DNA of 64,000 nt from Legionella quateirensis (lineage in GTDB: Bacteria > Pseudomonadota > Gammaproteobacteria > Legionellales > Legionellaceae). Numbering within the stretch: position 1 is the stretch's first letter; each line of letters opens with the position of its first letter. Made by a program: the position numbers and the translations under genes. The notes beneath the pieces were generated by a model. The model was not told where the DNA came from. It saw only the letters and a list, made by a program, of their open reading frames with translations, and searched no databases. This document shows, piece by piece, positions 12,374-21,058 of this stretch. Location: assembly GCF_001467955.1 (NCBI RefSeq), contig NZ_LNYR01000012.1, forward strand, positions 569,759-633,758, given 5' to 3'.

Positions 12374-12451
12374 CAATCTATAAATTGAAAACCTCATGAA
12401 AATAAACGCATATTCGCTTATTCCCTCAGTTTATAAATTTTAACCCACAAG

Positions 12452-12460
12452 TTATCCACA
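12452..12460 (+). promoter_or_regulatory. DnaA box upstream of nrdAB
   Basis: A perfect TTATCCACA, 92 bp upstream of the -10 of nrdA. In E. coli, DnaA binding controls nrdAB transcription, so a functional role is plausible but inferred. Confidence 0.6.
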
Positions 12461-12498
12461 AAATATTCCCAAATTATTCTCTTGATCATCAGACGAAA

Positions 12499-12545
12499 AC
12501 ACATTATCTTGTTATTAGCTTCAAAAAAAATCCTATATGTTGGGT
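12499..12545 (+). promoter_or_regulatory. Paired NrdR-like boxes in the nrdAB promoter
   Basis: Two 16-mers at 12499-12514 (ACACATTATCTTGTTA) and 12530-12545 (ATCCTATATGTTGGGT). By eye each agrees with the NrdR consensus acaCwAtATaTwGtgt at 12 of 16 positions. They start 31 bp apart, the three-turn spacing found in known NrdR sites, and the second ends six bases before the -10. NrdR represses reductase genes when dATP is plentiful. nrdR itself is not in the window. Confidence 0.65.
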
Positions 12546-12548
12546 TTC

Positions 12549-12557
12549 TGCTATAAT
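12549..12557 (+). promoter_or_regulatory. nrdA: Extended -10 promoter of nrdAB
   Basis: TGCTATAAT: consensus TATAAT at 12552-12557 preceded by the TGn extension, with no clear -35. Start of transcription would fall near 12564, giving a leader of about 55 bases before the nrdA ATG. Confidence 0.6.
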
Positions 12558-12618
12558 TAAAATAACAGTAAATTAAGCCTTATCAACTGTTGACAAATAC
12601 ATGTTTCGTGGAGGAAAA

Positions 12619-15444
12619 ATGTCCGAAATTCTTGATCCGGTAAAAGATGTGCCGCAAACGAGTCAACTGGAATTGACTGCTAATGCCCCAGGTTTACTTA
12701 AAACAATTAAACGTAATGGCAAAGTAGTGAACTATGATGACACTAAAATTAAAATTGCTATTACAAAAGCATTTATTGCAGACGAAGGTGGAAGCGCGCC
12801 GACATCTGATAGAATTCATCAACAGATTGAAGAGCTGACTCGTCAAATATCTCAAGTATTCAAACGTCGCCTACCCAGCGGTGGTGCAATACATATCGAA
12901 GACATTCAGGATCAGGTTGAACTGGCTCTCATGCGTAGCGGTCATTATAAAGTGGCTCGCTCCTATGTTCTGTACCGTGAAGAACATCGCAAGGCACGTC
13001 AAAGTGAAATAAAACAACAACCCAGCGATAGCAAACAATTAATGATTACCATGCCCAATGGAGAGTTACAACCACTGGATATGGATAGAGTCAATACTAT
13101 TGTTAATGAATCAATTCGCGATCTGGAACATGTAACAGCAGAACCTGTAATTAAGGACGCATTGCGTAACCTATACAATCAGGCAAAATTTGAAGACGTT
13201 CATAAATCACTGATTATGTCCGCGCGTACTCTTGTTGAAAAAGAGCCTAACTATACATTCGTCAGTGCTCGTCTGCTATTGGATAGCTTACGTATGGAAG
13301 CGCTAACCAAGCTAAAAATCAAATCTGACGCAACTTTTGATGAAATGAGCAAGCTCTACCCTGAATACTTTAAAGCTTATATAGCGCACGGGATTGCCCA
13401 GGGAATGCTTGATACCAAAATGGCTGACTATGATTTGGATAAACTCAGTAAAGCCTTGCTGCCTGAACGTGATATGCAGTTTACCTACTTAAGTCTGCAA
13501 ACCTTGTATGATCGCTATTTTATCCATGATCGCGGCGTTCGTTATGAATTACCGCAGGCATTTTTCATGAGAGTCGCCATGGGTCTTGCTATTCGTGAAA
13601 AAGATAAGGAAGCCAAAGCCATTGAATTCTATCAATTGCTTTCTTCATTTGACTATATGTCATCGACACCTACTCTATTTAATTCAGGTACAGTCAGACC
13701 TCAATTATCCAGTTGCTATTTAACAACCGTTCCCGATCATCTGGATGGTATTTATAGTGCAATAAAAGATAATGCCCTGCTTTCAAAATTTGCTGGTGGA
13801 CTGGGCAATGACTGGACACCAGTTCGTGCTATGGGCTCACATATCAAAGGAACCAATGGCAAATCACAAGGAGTAGTTCCGTTTCTTAATGTAGCTGATG
13901 CAACAGCTGTTGCTGTAAATCAGGGCGGTAAACGTAAAGGTGCTGTTTGTGCTTATCTGGAATGTTGGCATAGAGACGTTGAAGAGTTTCTTGAGTTACG
14001 AAAAAATACAGGTGATGACCGACGCCGTACTCACGATATGAATACTGCATTATGGATACCTGATCTGTTCATGAAACGAGTACGTGAAGAAGGCGACTGG
14101 ACCTTGTTTTCTCCAGATGAAGTACCTGATTTACACGATCAATACGGTAAAGCCTTTGAAACCCTGTATGTTGAAAGTGAAGAAAAGGCGCGTCAGGGCA
14201 TCATTAAAAATGCGAAAACGCTATCGGCTGTTAAATTATGGAGAAAAATGCTTTCCATGCTGTTTGAAACAGGCCACCCATGGATGACGTTCAAAGACCC
14301 ATGTAATCTTCGCTCGCCACAACAACATGCTGGAGTTATTCATAGTTCCAACCTGTGTACAGAGATTACATTAAATACTTCTGAAGAAGAAATAGCGGTA
14401 TGTAATCTGGGCAGCGTTAATATTCCTGCTCACATAAAAAATGGGAAACTGGATAAAGAGAAATTGAAAAAAACCATCACTACGGCTATCCGTATGCTGG
14501 ATAACGTCATTGATATTAACTATTATTCAGTTCCGCAGGCACGTAACTCCAATTTGAAGCATAGGCCAATTGGTTTAGGCATCATGGGCTTCCAGGACGC
14601 ATTATATGAACTGAAAATTGATTATACTTCCAAAGAAGCAATTGAATTTGCTGACTCGTCCATGGAATTAATCAGTTACTATGCCATTGAAGCTTCCTGT
14701 GATCTGGCCAAAGAAAGAGGCAATTATTCTACTTATGAAGGATCTTTGTGGAGCAAAGGTATATTACCAATCGATTCAATTAATCTGTTACAACAGGCAC
14801 GTAACAAGTATCTGGAACAGGATCGTTCGCAAAGACTGGATTGGGAAACATTAAGAGTTAAAGTTCGTACTCAGGGTATGCGTAATTCCAATGTGATGGC
14901 TATTGCTCCTACAGCAACTATTTCCAATATCTGCGGCGTATCACAATCGATTGAGCCTACATACCAAAACCTGTATGTTAAATCCAATCTTTCAGGTGAG
15001 TTTACCGTAGTGAATCCCTATCTGGTTGCAGATTTAAAAGCTTTGAATCTTTGGGATGAAGTGATGGTCAATGATCTGAAATACTTTAATGGCAGCGTTC
15101 AACCCATTAGCCGAATCCCTGAAGAATTGAAAAAACGTTACGCTACTTCTTTTGAAATTGATCCAATGTGGTTGGTTGAAGCTGCATCCCGTCGCCAAAA
15201 GTGGATAGATCAAGCTCAGTCTCTTAATATCTATATGGCTCAGCCCTCTGGCAAGAAACTGGATCAACTCTATATGCACGCATGGATACGTGGCTTAAAA
15301 ACCACCTATTACTTACGAAGTTTAGGTGCAAGTAACGCTGAAAAATCAACAGTTACCGATGGTGCTCTTAACGCAGTGAAGCTGATCGATGAAGAACCGA
15401 AAGTGTGTTCTATTCTTGATCCAGACTGTGAAGCGTGCCAATAA
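12619..15444 (+). CDS. nrdA: Ribonucleoside-diphosphate reductase, alpha subunit (class Ia)
   Basis: Catalytic subunit that reduces ribonucleoside diphosphates to deoxy forms with a radical supplied by NrdB. 941 residues from ATG 12619, with GGAGG five bases upstream; the ATG at 12601 lies before that site. Two ATP-cone-like regulatory segments stand at the N-terminus (about 30-125 and 140-230), which makes it longer than E. coli NrdA. The barrel carries [11 protein letters not shown] and the NLCTEI...VCNLGSVN active-site segment. The C-terminal end CEACQ supplies the shuttle cysteine pair reached by thioredoxin or glutaredoxin. Two tandem cones suggest dATP/ATP control by oligomer formation, as in Pseudomonas-type enzymes (inference). 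Confidence 0.97.
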   Translation: MSEILDPVKDVPQTSQLELTANAPGLLKTIKRNGKVVNYDDTKIKIAITKAFIADEGGSAPTSDRIHQQIEELTRQISQVFKRRLPSGGAIHIEDIQDQVELALMRSGHYKVARSYVLYREEHRKARQSEIKQQPSDSKQLMITMPNGELQPLDMDRVNTIVNESIRDLEHVTAEPVIKDALRNLYNQAKFEDVHKSLIMSARTLVEKEPNYTFVSARLLLDSLRMEALTKLKIKSDATFDEMSKLYPEYFKAYIAHGIAQGMLDTKMADYDLDKLSKALLPERDMQFTYLSLQTLYDRYFIHDRGVRYELPQAFFMRVAMGLAIREKDKEAKAIEFYQLLSSFDYMSSTPTLFNSGTVRPQLSSCYLTTVPDHLDGIYSAIKDNALLSKFAGGLGNDWTPVRAMGSHIKGTNGKSQGVVPFLNVADATAVAVNQGGKRKGAVCAYLECWHRDVEEFLELRKNTGDDRRRTHDMNTALWIPDLFMKRVREEGDWTLFSPDEVPDLHDQYGKAFETLYVESEEKARQGIIKNAKTLSAVKLWRKMLSMLFETGHPWMTFKDPCNLRSPQQHAGVIHSSNLCTEITLNTSEEEIAVCNLGSVNIPAHIKNGKLDKEKLKKTITTAIRMLDNVIDINYYSVPQARNSNLKHRPIGLGIMGFQDALYELKIDYTSKEAIEFADSSMELISYYAIEASCDLAKERGNYSTYEGSLWSKGILPIDSINLLQQARNKYLEQDRSQRLDWETLRVKVRTQGMRNSNVMAIAPTATISNICGVSQSIEPTYQNLYVKSNLSGEFTVVNPYLVADLKALNLWDEVMVNDLKYFNGSVQPISRIPEELKKRYATSFEIDPMWLVEAASRRQKWIDQAQSLNIYMAQPSGKKLDQLYMHAWIRGLKTTYYLRSLGASNAEKSTVTDGALNAVKLIDEEPKVCSILDPDCEACQ

Positions 15445-15458
15445 TCAGGAGAAATTTA

Positions 15459-16559
15459 ATGCAATATAATAATCAGGAGCATGTCGCGGCTCAAATTCTG
15501 GGCGCGACAGGACTTGAAGCTTTAGAAATGGGCGCCGCACGTATTCATGTTGATGATAAACAAATAATCAATTGTCGTGCTGACCTCAATCAATTGGTAC
15601 CTTTTAAATACCGCTGGGCCTGGGATAAATACCTTACTGCCTGTGCGAATCATTGGATGCCTAATGAAATCAGTATGAGCGCCGATGTGGCGCTTTGGAA
15701 GGATCCTAATGGTCTTACTGAGGATGAACGTTTAATAATCAAGCGTAATTTAGGATTTTTCTCAACTGCAGATTCTTTAGTTGCGAATAACCTGGTTCTT
15801 GCAGTTTATAAACACATTACCAATCCAGAATGCCGTCAATATTTATTACGTCAGGCATTTGAAGAGGCACTGCATACACATGCTTATCAATATGTAATTG
15901 AAAGTCTGGGACTTGACGAAGCTGAAGTATTTAATATGTATCGGGAAATACCGTCAGTTGCTACTAAAGCAGCCTGGGCATTACCTTTCACTCAAAGTTT
16001 AGGTGATGAATCCTTCCATACAGGGACTCTTGAAAATGATCAGCGTCTATTACGTGACTTGATTGCTTTTTACGTGATTTTTGAAGGTATATTCTTCTAC
16101 GTTGGTTTTACTCAGATCTTATCTATGGGTCGTCGCAATAAAATGGTAGGTACGTCAGAACAATTCCAATATATTTTACGTGATGAATCCATGCACATGA
16201 ATTTTGGTATTGATGTGATTAACCAGATAAAAATTGAAAATCCTCATTTATGGACGCCTGAGTTTAAAGATGAAATTATCAAGCTCGTCAGAGAGGCTGT
16301 AGAGATGGAGTATCAGTATGCTAAAGATACAATGCCTCATGGCATACTGGGAATGAATGCCGAAATGTTTGAAGAGTACCTGCATTTCATAGCAAATCGC
16401 CGCTTAAACCAGATTGGTTTGGCAGATCAATACCCTGGTGCTGAAAATCCTTTCCCATGGATGAGTGAAATGATGGACTTGAAAAAAGAGAAAAATTTCT
16501 TTGAAACTCGTGTCATCGAATATCAAGCTGGAGGTACTTTAAGCTGGGAAGATGATTAA
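15459..16559 (+). CDS. nrdB: Ribonucleoside-diphosphate reductase, beta subunit
   Basis: Houses the diiron-tyrosyl radical that starts catalysis in NrdA. 366 residues from ATG 15459, with AGGAG eight bases upstream and 14 bp after nrdA. Iron-ligand helices are visible: [42 protein letters not shown] and [13 protein letters not shown]. Sequence is of the longer NrdB branch seen in Legionella and Pseudomonas rather than the E. coli type. No nrdI or ferredoxin gene follows, so class Ia rather than Ib. Confidence 0.97.
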   Translation: MQYNNQEHVAAQILGATGLEALEMGAARIHVDDKQIINCRADLNQLVPFKYRWAWDKYLTACANHWMPNEISMSADVALWKDPNGLTEDERLIIKRNLGFFSTADSLVANNLVLAVYKHITNPECRQYLLRQAFEEALHTHAYQYVIESLGLDEAEVFNMYREIPSVATKAAWALPFTQSLGDESFHTGTLENDQRLLRDLIAFYVIFEGIFFYVGFTQILSMGRRNKMVGTSEQFQYILRDESMHMNFGIDVINQIKIENPHLWTPEFKDEIIKLVREAVEMEYQYAKDTMPHGILGMNAEMFEEYLHFIANRRLNQIGLADQYPGAENPFPWMSEMMDLKKEKNFFETRVIEYQAGGTLSWEDD

Positions 16560-16604
16560 GACCCGATTCACTTTTAGGATCTATTAACATTCAACTTGTT
16601 TAAT

Positions 16605-16754
16605 TCCTCCTAAACACCCAAATACCGCGACTTGTTCGCGGGCTCCATTTCGAACTTGATGCACACATAAAGTTCATTAATAATACTGCATTCCTGAATC
16701 CCGCGAACACGTCGCGGGACGTTGGGAATAAATTGATGAATTGTCAACACCCTA
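16605..16754. repeat. MITE-like repeat, copy 2
   Basis: Two GC-rich blocks, ACCGCGACTTGTTCGCGGG (from about 16624) and CCCGCGAACACGTCGCGGGA (from about 16700), are inverted relative to each other. The right end TTGATGAATTGTCAACACCCTAA is the family terminus. The left terminus is degenerate (CCTCCTAAACACCC). It occupies about half of the nrdB to methyltransferase gap. Confidence 0.65.
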
Positions 16755-16842
16755 ATATCTACTATAAATGAAGAGATGACACCCAATGCCCCTAATTCTA
16801 AAATAGAACTCGAACACTGAGTTGTCTTATTGAGAATAAATC

Positions 16843-18588
16843 CTATAGTAACCTAATAGTATGCTTCTGAAGATCTTGTTCTGTGTTTGTTGCTCCCTCT
16901 CGCACTTCAAAAAAAGAAAGGCGTGCATCAAAACCTGGATTATTTTCTAATGCAATTTTTTTCATCGATTGAGAGACTATTTTATTCTCATCTTGGCTAA
17001 AAAAAGAAATTATTCCCTTTCGTTTTTTATATGACAGATTTGAATTACTGGCAACAACAAGCTCATTCTGTTCTACCGGTTCACTATTTTGATTTACAGC
17101 AGATTGAACATTATTGATTGCTTTTGGTTCATCAACATGAAGAAATGGTTTCTCTATAGAATAATCACCAGTAAATCGTGCCAAATAGGTACAGGAATTT
17201 TGATGATTTTTTTGATAAAAACTATGTAAAACTGTTAAAAATTTACATTTACTAAGGTAAGAGTTTAAATCTCCCGGAATATCAATATTCTTATCACGAC
17301 CCATTTCGATTGCCAGATAGCCGCCAAGAACAAGTCCTTTGATTGCTTGTTGCACTAATACATAGAGAAATTGTTCTTTCCAGACATTATAACTCATGTA
17401 ACGTAGATAGGATTGATTCGCTCCCTGGTATTTTTCCAAGCCAAAATAAGGTGGTGAGGTATACATGAGTTGATTTGGTTTTCCATCCGGGCATAATTCT
17501 GTAATATCGCAATCCTCCATTGGTTTCGTATGGATGATGACTTCAAATCCGGCAGGTTTATAACGGGATGTTATTTCTTGATACCCCGCATGAATGGTTG
17601 TATTGGGGTCAGTAGCGACATAGCGCTTTAATCCTAAAGAGGAAGAGGCTAATGCTCCAACCAGGCGATCACCCCAGCCAGCACAAAGATCAAGATAGCT
17701 TTCAATCACGAAACTGTCTTTATAGTTAGTTTGTAGAAAATTGATCAAACAGGGTATATGAAAAGGTTTGTGTTGCTGGGCACCAAATTTTCGTGTTAAT
17801 TTTGTTCGCACGACATGCCCGGTTAAGGCCATATTTTTATTCTCAAAATGATAATCATTCCCCCTATTTCGGCTTTTCATTGCTATTTGGCGCAGAAAGC
17901 CATTGATAACCGATGACAATGTGTCGGCATGCCATGATGATACAGGAGTACGATAACTTCCGTCTTTATTTTTAAAAGCACTATTGGTTACCTCATATCG
18001 CTGATGTTGCATCACACGATCAGACACTGACCAGCCAACGTAAGAATTGGGAATAGTAGAAGTAAATGCCATGGTTATTGGTGTGTTTTCGATTTTATCA
18101 ATCAGACCGTTAAATTCCTTATCAGCCATTTCTTCAGTAATAGGCTCATATGGAAAAGGCAGATTTTTGTAACGAATTTCTTTTAATACTCGCAGGCCAA
18201 TTATTTGGCACAGCAAAAATTCAATGGCGTCTAATTTATACTTACGAAACTCTTCAGTTTGAGAGGCATATTTTGTAGAAACATAATGATAGGCTTGAGT
18301 TAGTTTTTCTTTAAAATACTCACTAGAAACAAAAGTGTCACCTTGTAAAATACGGTCCTCTTCTGCAAAAAGCACTGACGCCAAGAGTTGTTGTAACTCA
18401 TGTTCATTTCTTAATTCATCCTCATCAGGGATATAAACATCCTTATCCTTTTTACCTTTTCCCATAAAATAATGATATGTGGGTATTTCATCGAATTTGA
18501 TGAGTTTTTCAGGATCAAAAGAATGGTTGCTTTCCCGCTCGAGGATATCAACGATTTTTTTAGCTTTAGTCAGTAGAGATTTGGACAT
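16843..18588 (-). CDS. SPPY-motif methyltransferase-like protein, orphan
   Basis: 581 residues. The middle looks like a class I SAM-dependent methyltransferase: Gly-rich motif I SYLDLCAGWGDRLVGA (about 297-312), acidic motif II TDPN (326-329), and the catalytic TSPPYFGLEKY (377-387), whose S-P-P-Y is the signature of amino-group DNA methyltransferases of N4-cytosine and some N6-adenine types. The N-terminal 280 residues and the last 110 (Lys/Glu/Ser-rich) match nothing I recognise. The motif pair resembles phage and large-virus methyltransferases. No restriction gene is adjacent. It could methylate DNA, or be a secreted or modified-substrate enzyme; I cannot decide. Confidence 0.7.
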   Translation of the reverse strand: MSKSLLTKAKKIVDILERESNHSFDPEKLIKFDEIPTYHYFMGKGKKDKDVYIPDEDELRNEHELQQLLASVLFAEEDRILQGDTFVSSEYFKEKLTQAYHYVSTKYASQTEEFRKYKLDAIEFLLCQIIGLRVLKEIRYKNLPFPYEPITEEMADKEFNGLIDKIENTPITMAFTSTIPNSYVGWSVSDRVMQHQRYEVTNSAFKNKDGSYRTPVSSWHADTLSSVINGFLRQIAMKSRNRGNDYHFENKNMALTGHVVRTKLTRKFGAQQHKPFHIPCLINFLQTNYKDSFVIESYLDLCAGWGDRLVGALASSSLGLKRYVATDPNTTIHAGYQEITSRYKPAGFEVIIHTKPMEDCDITELCPDGKPNQLMYTSPPYFGLEKYQGANQSYLRYMSYNVWKEQFLYVLVQQAIKGLVLGGYLAIEMGRDKNIDIPGDLNSYLSKCKFLTVLHSFYQKNHQNSCTYLARFTGDYSIEKPFLHVDEPKAINNVQSAVNQNSEPVEQNELVVASNSNLSYKKRKGIISFFSQDENKIVSQSMKKIALENNPGFDARLSFFEVREGATNTEQDLQKHTIRLL

Positions 18589-18727
18589 GGTGAGGTTGCT
18601 TCTCCTGTATTTTAAACCAACATTACTGGTCTAGTTTAAAAAAAGACCTGCATGATAACAGATTAACCACATGGATTCAAATTAATCATGTGGGCTAATT
18701 ACTATTTATCAATGACACAATTTTAGA

Positions 18728-19019
18728 AAGCTTTCGAATTCCCAACAAAGCGTTGGTATTATGGGCGCGCCTAAGAATATACAAACAAATTGGATGAAGA
18801 CTTTTTTCTAAAAGCATTAGCCGAAGGTGGTGCTCAAGTAGAATCCTTGGCAAAATATTATGTTCCAAAGGGTATATCAAGTAGGGCTTAGGTACAAAAG
18901 AAGCACTGGACAAAACTCTCGATTTAATTCAAAGAAATTCAGTAACTATATTTCAAGCCTTCTTCCACAGTCAAAACGAGTTCCTGCATGCTGATATCCT
19001 ACAGATAAGACCAGAATAA
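18728..19019 (+). pseudogene. Decayed DUF2779-type gene (remnant with frameshifts)
   Basis: Pieces of one protein can be read in different frames: LSNSQ near 18728, then ARLRIYKQ (near 18765), then LDEDFFLKALAEGGAQVE and SLAKYYVPKGISS (about 18793-18886), then GTKEALDKTLDLIQRN and VTIFQAFFHSQNEFLHADIL to a stop at 19017. The order and motifs match the N-terminal part of DUF2779 proteins (LSKS...CxRRLYLQ...LDED, GxxVExLAKYyFP, TIFEAAFxxxxxFVRADIL). At least two frameshifts and an early end show it is dead. The minus-strand reading frame here is only a shadow. Confidence 0.6.
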
Positions 19020-19074
19020 GCTGCAGAACAACGAAACCTTAAATTTTGAGAACACATTTAAATCATTCGTCACT

Positions 19075-19719
19075 CTACGATTTGGATCTTTGTGGAGAGA
19101 CTGAGCCATGATCTGCCTGATGTCCATCTTTCAAATCGGCACCTTCAGAATCTTTAGCCTGCATCAAGGTCTCCCTAAAACCTTTGGCAGGATTTAACAA
19201 CCGTGTAATAGTCGCTAAACCTTGTTTTAAATTGGGATCATCAGGATTATCCTTCAGTTCCGTTTTTAATTGCTCTTCAATTTCGTTTAAAGTGCCTTGA
19301 TAAAGTGTACCATCGCCACATGAAAAGACATTAAAACCCGTGGGTTTACCATTTTGGTCCAGTTCGGAAGCAAGAAATTTGCGGGGCGGCTCCTGGGAGG
19401 CCTGAGCAGTAAAAAATACAATGGCATCATCTTTAGTCGGAAAAATTAATACGTTATTTTCAACTGGAGAATTGGGATATTTTTTCTTAAAATCTTCAAC
19501 GATTTTCTTCCAATCGTCAGACTCTATTCCAGTAGGTTGAAGATTGAATCGAGTCACTTCCTCAACAGGTTGCGATTTTGGAAGCTGCTCATCTAACAAT
19601 GCCGCAGTTTTGCGCTTTTCTTCTTCAAGACGCATCTGTTCGATTTCTCGACCCAAAGCCTCTTGCTTAAGTCGCTCAGCCTGTAGATTTTTCTTAATCT
19701 CATCTTCTTTGCTTGACAT
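19075..19719 (-). CDS. Unknown coiled-coil protein, possible secreted effector
   Basis: 214 residues, no signal peptide or membrane segment. Residues 1-50 are a charged coiled coil (Glu/Lys/Arg/Gln-rich). Residues 65-175 look like a compact alpha/beta domain (DDWKKIVEDFKKKYP, NVFSCGDGTLYQGTLNEIEEQL). The last 30 are polar and end SVSPQRSKS. I do not recognise a family. Soluble, polar-tailed, coiled-coil proteins standing alone next to decayed accessory genes are frequent among Legionella Dot/Icm substrates, but that is only a suspicion here. Start ATG 19719 lacks a strong ribosome site. Confidence 0.6.
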   Translation of the reverse strand: MSSKEDEIKKNLQAERLKQEALGREIEQMRLEEEKRKTAALLDEQLPKSQPVEEVTRFNLQPTGIESDDWKKIVEDFKKKYPNSPVENNVLIFPTKDDAIVFFTAQASQEPPRKFLASELDQNGKPTGFNVFSCGDGTLYQGTLNEIEEQLKTELKDNPDDPNLKQGLATITRLLNPAKGFRETLMQAKDSEGADLKDGHQADHGSVSPQRSKS

Positions 19720-20076
19720 ATTCGCACCTATATCTGTTTAATCGACTCAATAAATTGTTCAATATGAATATTTTATATATATTTTGAAGATACCACACAT
19801 CTTTATTATAGCAGGTTCTTTTAACGAAAATTTACACTTTTCTAACATTAGCTGATCGTGAAAACAAACTGGTCTTTCACAAGCCCTATAATGACACTAT
19901 TTCAATGACTATCAATATGAACAATATTAAAACTATAAATCACAAAATTGATAAAATAGTGATGACTTTTAGCGCTGATCCGGTACAATCCTTTCGGCAC
20001 ATTAATAATATAAAAATAATTTAAAAATATATGCATTCAATGACTTTACTAACTTGATACAAAACTTGAGGTAAAA
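19720..20076. other. AT-rich intergenic region
   Basis: Upstream region of two divergent genes. Strongly AT-rich, with no repeat, hairpin or recognised promoter hexamer pair I would defend. Confidence 0.5.
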
Positions 20077-20625
20077 ATGAATACTATACCAAATAAAAAA
20101 AATGAAGCTGATGATAACAACAATTACAGCTTCCTTTTAAAGTGTATGGCTGGAGTAGGAGCAGCATTAGTTGCTGCAGGAATTATAACAGCTATTGCCC
20201 TAACAACGTCTGCTAAAACAGCAGCTGCAACAAGTATGGCAGTTGGGGCTACCGCAGCTGCCTTTACTTTCACACCAATAATACCTATTGTCGGAATTGC
20301 CGCTCTGATTATTGCTTCAATTTGTGTTTTACCTTTCTTATTTTCAAGCAGAAGTACCTACGTTGTAGGTGGCTCTCCTGGATATAGAAATAGTGGATTC
20401 TTTGGTAGTTCAATTTTTACTCCTCCAATTATTGTTACACCTGGCAGTGGACATCATCATAACCATCATCATAACCATCATCATGGACACGGAGGTGGAT
20501 TTGGTGGAGGCAGCGTATTTGGTGGTGGCGGGATATTTGGTGGTGGGGGAACGGTCCATCATGGCAGTCATTCAGGCTCCAATGATCACGGACATACCGG
20601 CGGATCAGTGCATCATCATAGGTAA
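20077..20625 (+). CDS. Membrane protein with His/Gly-rich tail
   Basis: 182 residues. Two hydrophobic segments (about 23-45 and 60-92, rich in Ala) are followed by a tail of about 80 residues made of histidine clusters (HHHNHHHNHHHGHGGG, from about residue 126) and Gly-Gly-Phe repeats. A clustered His tail suggests binding of nickel, zinc or copper, or a low-complexity adhesive surface. ATG 20077 has a GAGGT site. No family recognised. An inverted-repeat terminator-like stem follows at 20651. Base use in the tail (CAT repeats) is simple-sequence, so its length may vary between strains. Confidence 0.7.
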   Translation: MNTIPNKKNEADDNNNYSFLLKCMAGVGAALVAAGIITAIALTTSAKTAAATSMAVGATAAAFTFTPIIPIVGIAALIIASICVLPFLFSSRSTYVVGGSPGYRNSGFFGSSIFTPPIIVTPGSGHHHNHHHNHHHGHGGGFGGGSVFGGGGIFGGGGTVHHGSHSGSNDHGHTGGSVHHHR

Positions 20626-20650
20626 TCATTTGAATTAACCAACTACTTTA

Positions 20651-20690
20651 GAACCGGGTAAAAAGAGCACTATAAACCCGGTTCCTTACA
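20651..20690 (+). terminator. Probable terminator hairpin after the His-rich gene
   Basis: Perfect 9-bp stem GAACCGGGT (20651-20659) with ACCCGGTTC (20676-20684) and a 16-base loop; the T tract is poor (CTTACA), which weakens the call. Confidence 0.5.
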
Positions 20691-20705
20691 AGAATATCCA
20701 GAATA

Positions 20706-20757
20706 CCAGGGGCTGTTGACAATTGCTCTATAACCCCTACATACCGCGACTTGTTCC
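20706..20757. repeat. MITE-like repeat, copy 3 (left end only)
   Basis: CCAGGGGCTGTTGACAATTGCTCTATAACC followed by ATACCGCGACTTGTTCC. This is the reverse complement of the right end of the copy at 48022-48235. The matching other end is absent, and the palindrome at 20752 begins where it stops. Confidence 0.65.
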
Positions 20758-21057
20758 AGAACCATACTCAATTTTATACGTCATTCTCGTGAAAACGCTA
20801 AGGACTGCTGACATTTATCTAATCATTTTATAGGTTATGTTCATTTACACTGAGCACAATGACGTCATCCTCGCGAAAGCAGGGATCCATTGAACAAACA
20901 CAATCAGGTGCTAATTTGATGCATGGATCCCCGCTTTCGCGAGGATGATGCAAATGATGATCTGTTAGCTTTTTGTTAGCCTGATGAGCAATTAAATGCC
21001 AGGATTAATCAACACGTTCACGAGAATCACGTATAAAACTGAGGATCGTTCAGAACA
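20752..21057. repeat. Nested palindrome (outer and inner inverted repeats)
   Basis: Outer arms 20752-20797 and 21015-21057 are complementary over about 43 bases with scattered mismatches (TTTATACGTCATTCTCGTGAA against TTCACGAGAATCACGTATAAA). Inside sits a second palindrome: CATCCTCGCGAAAGCAGGGATCCAT (20866-20890) with its complement at 20923-20949. The outer right arm ends one base before the stop codon of the next gene. Looks like one mobile repeat inserted into another. Confidence 0.75.
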
Positions 21058-21058
21058 T

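Noticed and set aside
18695..18913. 72-residue frame on the minus strand
   Set aside because: It overlaps the DUF2779 remnant on the other strand, whose fragments match a known pattern; the minus frame has none.
20435..20629. 64-residue frame opposite the His-rich gene
   Set aside because: Low-complexity shadow of the CAT-repeat tail.
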